Shown piece after piece: positions 23,335 to 31,851 of a stretch of DNA of 64,000 nucleotides; position 1 is the stretch's first letter; each line of letters opens with the position of its first letter. This DNA comes from Nitrospira sp. Its GTDB lineage: Bacteria; Nitrospirota; Nitrospiria; Nitrospirales; Nitrospiraceae. The stretch covers positions 1-64,000 of the forward strand of contig VOPR01000055.1 in the NCBI GenBank assembly GCA_009594995.1. Reading direction: 5' to 3'. The notes under the pieces were generated by a model. That model was not told where the DNA came from. It ran no database searches and saw only the letters and a program-made list of their open reading frames with translations. Position numbers and translations under genes: made by a program.

Positions 23335-24765
23335 TTGGAAGATGGACGTCCATTTCTAATCGGCGGCCGGTGGTCTCGTACCACCACGGTTGCTCCCGTA
23401 CGAAATCCCTACACAGGCGAGACGATTGCCCATGTCTGCCAGGCCGGCGCGGCTGACGCGGAGGCGGCGATGCGGTCCTCCGTGGACGGCGCAGCCGCGA
23501 TGCGCCGCTTGTCGGGTTATGCGCGATCGACCCTGCTCCAAAAGGCGGCACAGGCGCTCCAGGCGCGGCAGGATGAATTCGCGCGGACGATGATGGCGGA
23601 GGCCGGCAAACCCCTGACTGACGCGCGCCGTGAAGTCGGTCGCGCGATCCAGACCTTCTCGATTGCCGCAGAGGAAGCCAAACGAATCGGCGGCGAGGTG
23701 GTCCCGCTGGATTGGTCGCCCGGCATGGAATCCTATTGGGGCGTGACACGACGCTTTCCCATCGGGCCTATCCTCGGAATTACCCCCTTCAATTTTCCAC
23801 TCAATCTCGTCGTGCATAAGGTGGCTCCGGCTCTGGCGGCGGGCAACTCGATTCTGATCAAGCCGGCTCCTCAGACTCCGCTGACCGCCCTTTTGCTGGG
23901 GGACTTACTCCTGGAAGCCGGCGTGCCGCCGGGAGGCCTCAATGTGCTCCCGTGCGACAACAGCGTGGCGGAGCAAATGGTGGTCGATCCTCGATTCAAG
24001 TTGCTGAGTTTCACAGGCAGCGCGCCCGTGGGCTGGATGTTGAAAGCCAAGTGCGGCAAGAAAAAGGTGGTGCTTGAACTGGGCGGAAATGCAGCGGTGA
24101 TCATTGAGCCGGACGCGGATCTGGACTATGCGGCTCAGCGTTGCGTCACCGGCGGGTTCACCTACGCCGGGCAGACCTGTATTTCGGTTCAACGGATTTT
24201 CGTGCATGAGTCGGTCGCCGGGGCATTTACGGAAAACCTGGTGGCCCGCGTGCAAGGGTTGGCAACAGGCGATCCGGGTGACGAGCGTACGGTGGTCGGT
24301 CCGCTGATTGATGCGGGCGCTGCCCAGCGCATCGAGGGTTGGATCGGGGAGGCGGTCGCGCAAGGGGCACGTCTTCTCTCGGGTGGGCCTCGGGTGGGAT
24401 CGGTTGTGCGTCCGACCGTGTTGTCCCAGGTGACCCCCACGATGAAGGTGTCGTGCCAGGAAGCCTTTGGGCCCTTGGTGACGATTACACCCTATCGCGA
24501 GTTTGAGGCGGCGTTGAACGCCGTTAACGAGTCGGACTACGGACTGCAAGCAGGGATCTTCACCAACAATATCGGGCGCATCTTCCAGGCGTTTGACCGG
24601 TTGGAGGTCGGTGGAGTCCTGGCCAACGAGATTCCCACCTTCCGCGCGGATCACATGCCCTACGGCGGGATTAAGGATTCCGGCATCGGGCGCGAAGGCC
24701 TTCGCTACGCGATCGAGGATATGACCGAGCCCAAGTTGCTGGTCATGAATCTCCGTCGTCCGTGA
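23335..24765 (+). CDS. Aldehyde dehydrogenase (NAD(P)+), lactaldehyde/succinate-semialdehyde-like
   Basis: 476 residues from TTG 23335, the most credible start because GGAG is eight bases upstream; GTG 23326 and TTG 23290 are alternatives. Catalytic features are intact: Asn in ITPFNFP, Lys in ILIKPAPQTP, LSFTGSAPVGW for the dinucleotide loop, Glu in LELGGNA and the nucleophile Cys in AGQTCISVQRI. It oxidises an aldehyde to the acid. Its place between polyamine genes hints at an amino-aldehyde or 4-carbon substrate; not shown. Rate of substrate assignment from sequence is low. Confidence 0.8.
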   Translation: MEDGRPFLIGGRWSRTTTVAPVRNPYTGETIAHVCQAGAADAEAAMRSSVDGAAAMRRLSGYARSTLLQKAAQALQARQDEFARTMMAEAGKPLTDARREVGRAIQTFSIAAEEAKRIGGEVVPLDWSPGMESYWGVTRRFPIGPILGITPFNFPLNLVVHKVAPALAAGNSILIKPAPQTPLTALLLGDLLLEAGVPPGGLNVLPCDNSVAEQMVVDPRFKLLSFTGSAPVGWMLKAKCGKKKVVLELGGNAAVIIEPDADLDYAAQRCVTGGFTYAGQTCISVQRIFVHESVAGAFTENLVARVQGLATGDPGDERTVVGPLIDAGAAQRIEGWIGEAVAQGARLLSGGPRVGSVVRPTVLSQVTPTMKVSCQEAFGPLVTITPYREFEAALNAVNESDYGLQAGIFTNNIGRIFQAFDRLEVGGVLANEIPTFRADHMPYGGIKDSGIGREGLRYAIEDMTEPKLLVMNLRRP

Positions 24766-24939
24766 AGGAAAGCAGCGGCGGGACAAAAAAACCCTGTCGC
24801 CGTATTGCGGATGCGCGACAAACTTGATACAACTTTCGCGCGTGTCGCCGCATGATCACATGCGCGGCACAAGCCTTGTGACAATTCATCGAACACTCAG
24901 GTGGAGTGCTTTCGACGCGGGATGAAGAGGGAGACCTAC

Positions 24940-25515
24940 ATGGTACCAACACACATGTTTTTGACGAGGGGCGTCGGAGTGCACAAGGAAAAGCTGGCTG
25001 CGTTCGAGCAGGCCTTGCGTAGCGCCGGCGTGGCATACTGTAACCTCGTCAGCGTCTCCTCGATCCTTCCCCCCAATTGTAAAATCCTTCCGCGCAAGCG
25101 CGGCGAGAAACTGTTGAACCCCGGTGAAATTACGTTTTGCGTCATGGCCCGCTCTGAGACCAACGAACGCAACCGGCTGATCTCCGCATCCATCGGCCTG
25201 GCGATTCCGACCGACCGCGATACGTACGGCTATCTCTCCGAGCACCATGCCTACGGTGAAACGGATGAAGAGTCCGGCGAATACACGGAAGATCTGGCGG
25301 CTCAGATGCTTGCCACCACCCAGGGCATTGAGTTCGATCCTGACGTAGCCTGGAAAGAGCGCGAACAGGTGTTCAAGATGGGCGGAAAAATCGTCAGGAC
25401 GCTCAATATCACGCAATCAGCAGTCGGACGGCCGAATCGTTGGACTTGCGTCATCGCACTGGCGGTGTTTATCCCCACGGAAAACATCCCCAAGAGTCTC
25501 CGGAACAAGGCCTAG
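24940..25515 (+). CDS. pdaD: Pyruvoyl-dependent arginine decarboxylase
   Basis: 191 residues from ATG 24940 ([19 protein letters not shown]), with GGGAG six bases before. It converts arginine to agmatine. The self-cleavage site giving the pyruvoyl group is SVSS (about residues 38-41) in [13 protein letters not shown], and a following [15 protein letters not shown] is typical. A start 39 bases upstream at GTG 24901 is possible. It precedes speB by 8 bp, so agmatine is handed to the agmatinase. Confidence 0.85.
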   Translation: MVPTHMFLTRGVGVHKEKLAAFEQALRSAGVAYCNLVSVSSILPPNCKILPRKRGEKLLNPGEITFCVMARSETNERNRLISASIGLAIPTDRDTYGYLSEHHAYGETDEESGEYTEDLAAQMLATTQGIEFDPDVAWKEREQVFKMGGKIVRTLNITQSAVGRPNRWTCVIALAVFIPTENIPKSLRNKA

Positions 25516-25523
25516 CGGCGGCG

Positions 25524-26456
25524 ATGGCGCTTCCGTCCGGGTGGCTTGGGCAAGCCGACAATTTTCTCGGGATCGACGAGCCCTGGTGTCATCCTGATCA
25601 CGCCGGAGTCTACGTACTCCCGGCTCCCTACGAGCACACGTCGAGTTATATCCTCGGGTCCGATCGAGGGCCCTCCGCCATCATTGAAGCCTCCCAACAG
25701 GTCGAGCTGTACGACGAGACGCTGCGGTACGAGCCCTATCGCGAGTGGGGTGGTGTCGCCACGGCCGCCACGTTGAACCTTGGCGGGCGGGTTGACGGCC
25801 AGGCCGTCCAGGCCATTCAAGATTTTGTGCGGCCGCATGTCGGACGGGGCAAATTTTTGGTGACCCTGACCGGTGAACATACAGGCGCGTTGGGTGCGAT
25901 TCGCGCGCATGCGCAGACCTATCCGGGGATGTGCGTCGTGCAAATCGATGCCCACGGAGATCTCCGCCAGGCCTACCAAGACAATCCCTACAGTCATGCC
26001 AGCGTCATGGCCCGCGTCGTACAAGATGGTCTGCCACTTGTGCAGGTCGGCATCCGCTCGATCAGTCCTGAGGAGATCGATCTCATCGAGAAGACTCCCC
26101 GGATCACCTCGTTTTTTGCGGCGTCGATTTTGGATCCTTCCGGACCGTATGAGGGACGGGCCTCCCGCTGGATTCCTGAAGTTCTGAGTGCTTGCACCGG
26201 CCCTGTCTATCTCACCTTCGATTGTGACGGGCTTGATGCGTCGCTTGTTCCGGCCTTGGGAACACCCGAACCCGGAGGGTTGGGTTGGTATGATACCCTC
26301 GCGCTGGTCACCGCTCTGGCAAACGGGCCGGGCATCGTAGGCATGGACATCAGCGAGATTGCCCCTATCGAAGGCTTCGTTGCTCCGCAGTTCAGTATTG
26401 CTCGCTTGATCTACCGCATGCTGGGGCGCGTGCGCGCCGGGCGACGTGTTCACTGA
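25524..26456 (+). CDS. speB: Agmatinase
   Basis: 310 residues from ATG 25524, 8 bp after pdaD. It hydrolyses agmatine to putrescine and urea. Manganese ligands are all present: His in LTGEHTG, the DAHGD motif (QIDAHGD), and the DCDGLD motif (TFDCDGLDASL). The last residue segment before the C-terminus (GMDISEIAP) is also standard. It supplies putrescine for the SpeY-like enzyme and forms a two-gene operon with pdaD. Confidence 0.88.
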   Translation: MALPSGWLGQADNFLGIDEPWCHPDHAGVYVLPAPYEHTSSYILGSDRGPSAIIEASQQVELYDETLRYEPYREWGGVATAATLNLGGRVDGQAVQAIQDFVRPHVGRGKFLVTLTGEHTGALGAIRAHAQTYPGMCVVQIDAHGDLRQAYQDNPYSHASVMARVVQDGLPLVQVGIRSISPEEIDLIEKTPRITSFFAASILDPSGPYEGRASRWIPEVLSACTGPVYLTFDCDGLDASLVPALGTPEPGGLGWYDTLALVTALANGPGIVGMDISEIAPIEGFVAPQFSIARLIYRMLGRVRAGRRVH

Positions 26457-26642
26457 GAAGATGTTGAACATGCCTGCCAGCATGGTGCTCACGTCGCTCA
26501 GATGCTCGCTGCACCGCTCATAGGACGCTTCCTCTCTTCACTCGTTGCGGCCGCGCTGGAAGGCCATTCTGAACCTCCTCCCGGTCAGGAACCGTACGGT
26601 CATATCTTGCTCGATGGACGCCTGACGTAGTATCTCCCTGCC

Positions 26643-27353
26643 ATGCGCATCAATAAATTTTTTACCGAACAGGGCCTGTGTTCACGGCGAGAGGCGGATC
26701 GGCTGATTGCCGAAGGTCGAGTCACCATCAATGGCGTGGTGGCGAAGCTCGGTGATCAGGTCTCGCCGCAGGACCTCGTGGCGCGTGATGGTACTGTGCT
26801 GCAGCGTGGGAATCGTTCCGTCTATATCAAGTATCACAAACCTGTCGGGGTCACGACGACCACAGAATTGCACGTGCCGCGAAATATCATTTCCGAGATC
26901 CGGCACCCCGAACGAATTTTTCCCATTGGACGGCTCGATAAAGATTCGTCCGGTCTCATCCTGCTGACCAACGACGGCGATATTGTGAATGAGATCCTGC
27001 GGGTCGAGCACGGGCACGAGCGGGAATATCGCGTCGAAGTGGATCGAGAGTTCGATGACTCGTTCCCTCTGCGCATGTCGGAGGGCGTGATGATCCTGGG
27101 CGTACGCACCCGTCCCTGTACTGTGGTGCGGCTCGGTCCCCGACGCTTTCGCATCATCCTCACGGAAGGCCGCAATCGTCAGATCCGCCGCATGTGCCAG
27201 GCGCTCGGCTACCGCGTGGTGTCGCTGCATCGCGTGCGGATCATGCATATCACCGTCGAGGGGCTTCACGCTGGGCAGTGGATGGACCTGAGTTCGGAAG
27301 AACGCCGTCTCCTGTTTCAGGCGCTCGGCAGGCCGGCGGAGACGTCGATGTGA
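26643..27353 (+). CDS. rluF: Pseudouridine synthase RluF/RsuA family
   Basis: 236 residues. The N-terminal S4 domain (INKFFTEQGLCSRREADRLI, RVTINGVVAKLGD) is followed by the catalytic domain with the key Asp in GRLDKDSSGLILLTNDG and the family end VVSLHRVRIMHITVEGL. It modifies uridine in 23S rRNA (or tRNA-Tyr for RluF); RluF is favoured by the HREYRV and RIMHI stretches, but RluB/RsuA cannot be excluded. Independent of the neighbours. Confidence 0.8.
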   Translation: MRINKFFTEQGLCSRREADRLIAEGRVTINGVVAKLGDQVSPQDLVARDGTVLQRGNRSVYIKYHKPVGVTTTTELHVPRNIISEIRHPERIFPIGRLDKDSSGLILLTNDGDIVNEILRVEHGHEREYRVEVDREFDDSFPLRMSEGVMILGVRTRPCTVVRLGPRRFRIILTEGRNRQIRRMCQALGYRVVSLHRVRIMHITVEGLHAGQWMDLSSEERRLLFQALGRPAETSM

Positions 27354-27372
27354 TATGGAGCGGGAGGCTTGG

Positions 27373-28146
27373 TCAGTCGGCGCGGAGGGCCGGATTGGAC
27401 CCGTCCCCGGGCAGTCCCAAGGGCGAATCCGGTCTGATGGTCTCTTCAGGCCTGGAGGCCGGTGCTTGCGAGGCTCGACTGAGAAAAAGATTCAGCAATG
27501 CGATGAAGAAGCTCCCTCCCACGATCCAATAACTGGTCGAGAGAATGGTTTTAGTCCCCTCGTCGCGCATGTCTTTGGCGACGTCCGCCACGGTTTCCAG
27601 CAGACGGTCCAAAGCCAGACTCACCTGCATGACTTTTGGTCCACCGTTATCGGCCGCATGAATTTCGGCCTTGCGGCGGAGTTCCGTCGCCTCCGCTCCC
27701 GAGCCCGCCCTCCAGACCTGCGATAGCAGATCGACCGTTTTACTGGCCACATGGAAGTACTGGTCGAGGCTTTCGCGAACCGCCTGGATGTCCTTTTCTT
27801 CGCTCCGTCCGCTTCGGGACACGCGCAGACCGGCTGCAGCGTATCGATCCACCGCATGCTGAATTCGTGCTCGCTGCGCCGGTAGCGATTCGGTGATTCG
27901 TTCGAAGGTCGTCTGGTTTTCGGCCTCCAACGAACGAATGATCGTGTTGCGATACCGGATCACGTCTGCGGAAATATGCGCCAGGTCGGCGGCGCCGAGC
28001 GTGTACTCCGTGTACATGATGCGCAGGTCTTGATCGATGCGGCTGAGGGCTTGCCCGCTGACCCATCCCAGTCCGGCGATGAGGATACTGATGATCAATT
28101 GGTTGGTGCTGGGAAAGGACAATTTGAGACGTGATACCAGCGACAC
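27373..28146 (-). CDS. Membrane sensor with four-helix-bundle (4HB MCP-like) periplasmic domain
   Basis: 257 residues. A TM helix at about 18-38 (LIISILIAGLGWVSGQA) is followed by a four-helix ligand domain (SRIDQDLRIMYTEYTLGAAD, then RYRNTIIRSLEAEN and a RIQHAVDRYAAAG stretch) and a second TM near 208-226 (YWIVGGSFFIALLNLFL). There is no HAMP, kinase or MCP signalling domain after it; it ends in a Pro-rich tail. It probably acts with a partner. It is downstream of the ABC genes but 116 bp away, so co-expression is only possible. Confidence 0.6.
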   Translation of the reverse strand: MSLVSRLKLSFPSTNQLIISILIAGLGWVSGQALSRIDQDLRIMYTEYTLGAADLAHISADVIRYRNTIIRSLEAENQTTFERITESLPAQRARIQHAVDRYAAAGLRVSRSGRSEEKDIQAVRESLDQYFHVASKTVDLLSQVWRAGSGAEATELRRKAEIHAADNGGPKVMQVSLALDRLLETVADVAKDMRDEGTKTILSTSYWIVGGSFFIALLNLFLSRASQAPASRPEETIRPDSPLGLPGDGSNPALRAD

Positions 28147-28262
28147 GGGCGTCCCTTTCGTCAGGCCGGCGGCGAAGCGAATGGCTCTAGCATTGCTGAC
28201 GCTCAGTCTAGCAGATCATGCCTGAAGAAAGAAGCCGAGGGGCAGTTTGCGAGGGTCGGTGT

Positions 28263-29939
28263 TCAGTCGAGGACCACGCGGCGTTCGACCAGCTGACTGA
28301 CTTCCGGATCATTGGAGACGAATATCACCGACCAGGGTTCTTCTTTGGAGCAGAGCCGTCGCAGCAGGGTCAGCCGCAGGTTTGGTTCGATATTGTGGAG
28401 ACTGCCGTTGAAGATCAGCAATTCCGGCCTGGTGACAATCATCCTGGCAAGGAGAATGCGAAGGACCTGGCTGCGGGTCAAATTGGAGCCGTTCCCGTGT
28501 ATGAGGGTTTCCAATCCCTGGGGCAGGGAATCGATCTCTTCCTCCAGTTCCACGAAGCGGAGTGCCCAGCTCAGGTCTTCGAACTGAATCGCCGGACGTT
28601 GCAGCGTCACGTTTTCTTCAATGGTTCCGTCGAACAACGTGGGGTGCGAATCGAGCATCAGACCCCGGCAGCGATTCACATAATTGAGCGTGACGTCGCG
28701 AAGATCGATGTCGTTGTAGCGGATGACTCCGCTCTTCGGATGGTAGAGCCCGGCCAGGAGAAGCGCGAGAGACGTTTTGCTTCGACTGGTGCTCGAGAGA
28801 ACGCTGACCTTCTCGCCCGGGAGGACTTCCAGGCTGAAATGATCAAAGAGCGTCGGTCCGTCGGGTGCGGCAAAGGACACATCTTTGCAGGTCAGGCGAA
28901 CGCCGTGCAGTGTCGGATCAGGGAGCCAGGTGGCGAGTGGGCCGGAGACCTCCTCTTTCGGCATTTCGAAGAGCGTGGACAGCTCCTGGAGCGAGGTGGC
29001 CACGTAGATTGCCGCATACATGCGCCGGGCGACGATGTCGAGGTTCAGGAGAAGGGTTCCTACGATGACCTCTGCCGCGACGAATTGGCCGAGGGTAATA
29101 TCGCCGACCGACAGCAGCCAGGCGCCGAGCCCGAGCATGCCGCTGTGGGCAAACGCTTGGAAAATGACGGTGCTTTGATATTGCGAACCGCTCAAAATGT
29201 CGGAGCGCGTCTTTCGCGCCATGACGTAGGCCTGGACGAGCGCATCGGTTTTTTTGAGCAGGAGCGGCAGGCTGTCCGTGGATTTGAAATGGAGCCGGTT
29301 GATGCCGATGTCCTGCAGCCAGTGGAAGGTCCGGTAGTGCAGCTGTGATACCCGCTGGGTGATGCGGAGCCCGCCTCGACCGAAGAATGTCAGCAAAAAC
29401 GAAAACCCGCTGATCACCAGGACGTTATACGCAAGGAAATAGGGGTGGTACATGATCAGAATCGCCATGCCGATCATGCCTGAGACGGACACGTTGATGA
29501 TGTCTACCAGCATCGCTACCAGGGCGCGCGGGAGCAACTCCGCTTCGATGAAGGTGTTGGTATGTTGGGGGAGAAACACGTTCTCGCGAAACCGGGGCAG
29601 GGCTTCGGTAAAGGCGACGGCCAGGCGTGTATACAGGTGCTGGACTAGAATCTCCACCGCACGTCCCTGCAGGACGCGAAAGGTGCCCATGAGGAGAAGT
29701 GCCCCCAGCATGGTGGCCACGAGTGTCACGATCATCACCGGCTGAATGGCAAAGGCGAAGGTGTTGACGAGCTCCTGCACGGTGAGCGGCACGATCAATG
29801 CAAACAGGCCGATCACCACGGCATAGGAGGCGATGATGATCAAAATCCGGCGCTCAAGCCCGATGAGGAGATTGAGACGCGCGAGAATGGTCCAGGCCGA
29901 GGGGGTTGAGATCGTTGATTCGGTAGCGTCGTGGTTCAC
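28263..29939 (-). CDS. ABC half-transporter with degenerate nucleotide-binding domain (2)
   Basis: 558 residues from GTG 29939. Six TM helices are expected in the first 310 residues (IASYAVVIGLFALIVPLTVQ and others), followed by a C-terminal NBD. Key ATPase motifs are lost: Walker A reads SSTSRSKT (382-389), the Q-loop Gln is Ser (431), the signature is LTRSQ, Walker B ends LLIFNGS, and the H-loop is VSNDP (Asn 543). It is a close paralogue of the upstream half-transporter and the last gene of the HlyD-TolC operon. It probably pairs with it. Hydrolysis seems unlikely; the start is uncertain since no good Shine-Dalgarno is present. Confidence 0.7.
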   Translation of the reverse strand: MNHDATESTISTPSAWTILARLNLLIGLERRILIIIASYAVVIGLFALIVPLTVQELVNTFAFAIQPVMIVTLVATMLGALLLMGTFRVLQGRAVEILVQHLYTRLAVAFTEALPRFRENVFLPQHTNTFIEAELLPRALVAMLVDIINVSVSGMIGMAILIMYHPYFLAYNVLVISGFSFLLTFFGRGGLRITQRVSQLHYRTFHWLQDIGINRLHFKSTDSLPLLLKKTDALVQAYVMARKTRSDILSGSQYQSTVIFQAFAHSGMLGLGAWLLSVGDITLGQFVAAEVIVGTLLLNLDIVARRMYAAIYVATSLQELSTLFEMPKEEVSGPLATWLPDPTLHGVRLTCKDVSFAAPDGPTLFDHFSLEVLPGEKVSVLSSTSRSKTSLALLLAGLYHPKSGVIRYNDIDLRDVTLNYVNRCRGLMLDSHPTLFDGTIEENVTLQRPAIQFEDLSWALRFVELEEEIDSLPQGLETLIHGNGSNLTRSQVLRILLARMIVTRPELLIFNGSLHNIEPNLRLTLLRRLCSKEEPWSVIFVSNDPEVSQLVERRVVLD

Positions 29940-30049
29940 GCGAGGCTCGTGTCGGCCGGTTGTGGGCCGCAGTGTGGGCGATTGACGAACCCCTGTCAAG
30001 GTTCCGGGGCTTGCTGGTTGGGTTGCCGTGGGGAGGGGGCAGTAACCGG

Positions 30050-31717
30050 TCAGTTCAGCATGATGCGGCGGTCGACATGCGGGGTCAGGTTGGGATCGTT
30101 GGAGACAAAGATGACCGACCAGGGCTCTTCCTTGCTGCAGAGGCGCCGGAGAATCGTTTCGCGCATGGCGGGGTGCATGTTGTGGAGGATGCCCTCGAAA
30201 ATGAGGAGTTGCGGTCGCCCGAGAATCGCCCGTGCCACCAGGATGCGCACGATATGGGTGGGTGCGAAAATTTTTCCGGCGGCCCGGACATGGGTCTTCA
30301 ACCCGTGAGGCAGGGCATCCACTTCTTCTTCGAGTTCCGTGAAACGCAGCGCCCATCGCACGTCGCCGTAGGGAATGTAATCCCGCCCGAGCAGGATGTT
30401 CTCCTCGAGCGTCCCTTCGAACAGGGACAGTTGGGAATCCAGGATGAAGCCTCGGAAGCGATTGACCGAGTCCAGGTTGAGATGCCGGAGGTCGACGCCG
30501 TTATAGCGGATCACACCGGACGTGGGTGATTCGAGCCCCCCGAGCACACGAGCCAGCGCGGTCTTGGCCATGGTCGTGTCCGCGTAGATGCCGATTTTTT
30601 CCCCGGGCGTCACTTCCAGATTGAAGTGTTCGAAGACAGACGGGCCACCGGCCGGGGCAAACGTGAGGTCCTTGCAGGTGACTCGAATGCCGTGAACGGT
30701 CGGATCCGGCAGGGGAATGGATAACGTTGCGGTGTCCTGGTCTTTCGGCAGCGAGAAGAGGAAACTCAATTCGGTCAGCGCGGTCAGGAAATAATAAATG
30801 TGCCCCATCCGCTTCACGACTCCGTCGAAGCTGGAGAGGATGCCGCTGACCACGACTTCGGCGGCGACAAATTGTCCGAGCGTGAGCTGGCCGATTCCCA
30901 ACAGCCAGCCGGCGGTTGCAATCAGACCGCTATGGGCAAGGGCTTGCCAGCCGAGTGATCCCAGATACTGCCGGATCAGAATCCCGAACCGGCTCTTGCG
31001 CACACTGACATAGGTATCCAGGAGCTGGTCTGTCTTTTTGACCAGCAGCGCCTGGCTGTCGGTGGATTTGAAGTGAAGCAGGTTGTAGGCAATTTCCTGA
31101 AACCAGTGCAGGGTGTCGTATTTCGCGTGAGAGAGCTCCATGTCGGCCTTCAACCCGCCATGGCTCATGAGAAAAAACACCACGTTGAATCCGACCAGCA
31201 GAATGGCGTTAAAGAGCAGAAAGTACGGGTGGTAAAACACGAGGATGGTCATGCCGACTGCGCCGCCGACGATCACGTTGATCAGGTCGACCAATAGAAC
31301 TGAAACGGCCCGCTGCATGAGAATGGTTTCGACGAAGTAATTCGCGTAGCGTGGTTTGAATCCCTGATAACGCAGATGCGGGAGTTGTTGCGCCATTGCG
31401 ATGGCGACCCGTGCAAAAATGCGCCGCTCCAAGACTTCCACCGCATAATATTGCAGCGCCCGGAAGGCCCCGACGAAGAGGAGGCCCGCCACCATGACCG
31501 CTGCAAGGGTCACGATCGTGATGGGCTGCAGGGCGAACGCGAACGTGTTGACGAGTTCCTGGACGGTGAGGGGGACGATCAGCGAGAAGAGCCCGATGGC
31601 GATCGAGTAGGAAACGATGAGGCCGAGGATACGCCGTTCGAGACGGAAGAGGAGCCCCAGATGGCCGACGACTGCCTGAAACAGACTGCTCTGGTTGTCG
31701 GAATGATCCTGGGCCAT
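30050..31717 (-). CDS. ABC half-transporter with degenerate nucleotide-binding domain (1)
   Basis: 555 residues. The N-terminal TM part (VSYSIAIGLFSLIVPLTVQE and following) resembles type I secretion exporters without a C39 peptidase. The NBD again lacks the catalytic set: Walker A is ADTTMAKT (379-386) with Lys kept but all Gly lost, Q-loop Ser 428, signature FAPTH, Walker B LLIFEGI, H-loop VSNDP (Asn 540). The same residues fail in the downstream paralogue. It is upstream of that gene by 110 bp and downstream of tolC-like and hlyD-like genes. Confidence 0.75.
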   Translation of the reverse strand: MAQDHSDNQSSLFQAVVGHLGLLFRLERRILGLIVSYSIAIGLFSLIVPLTVQELVNTFAFALQPITIVTLAAVMVAGLLFVGAFRALQYYAVEVLERRIFARVAIAMAQQLPHLRYQGFKPRYANYFVETILMQRAVSVLLVDLINVIVGGAVGMTILVFYHPYFLLFNAILLVGFNVVFFLMSHGGLKADMELSHAKYDTLHWFQEIAYNLLHFKSTDSQALLVKKTDQLLDTYVSVRKSRFGILIRQYLGSLGWQALAHSGLIATAGWLLGIGQLTLGQFVAAEVVVSGILSSFDGVVKRMGHIYYFLTALTELSFLFSLPKDQDTATLSIPLPDPTVHGIRVTCKDLTFAPAGGPSVFEHFNLEVTPGEKIGIYADTTMAKTALARVLGGLESPTSGVIRYNGVDLRHLNLDSVNRFRGFILDSQLSLFEGTLEENILLGRDYIPYGDVRWALRFTELEEEVDALPHGLKTHVRAAGKIFAPTHIVRILVARAILGRPQLLIFEGILHNMHPAMRETILRRLCSKEEPWSVIFVSNDPNLTPHVDRRIMLN

Positions 31718-31851
31718 CCTGCTACCTTTGTAAAACCTGAGCCGGCCCGCTACTGTACCTCTGTGTCGGCACTATCATGTCGTGGACAGGACCTGCCTGC
31801 ACAGGCTGACACCGTTTGCTAAAAGCTATCAGAGCGGACCGCAAATTACCA

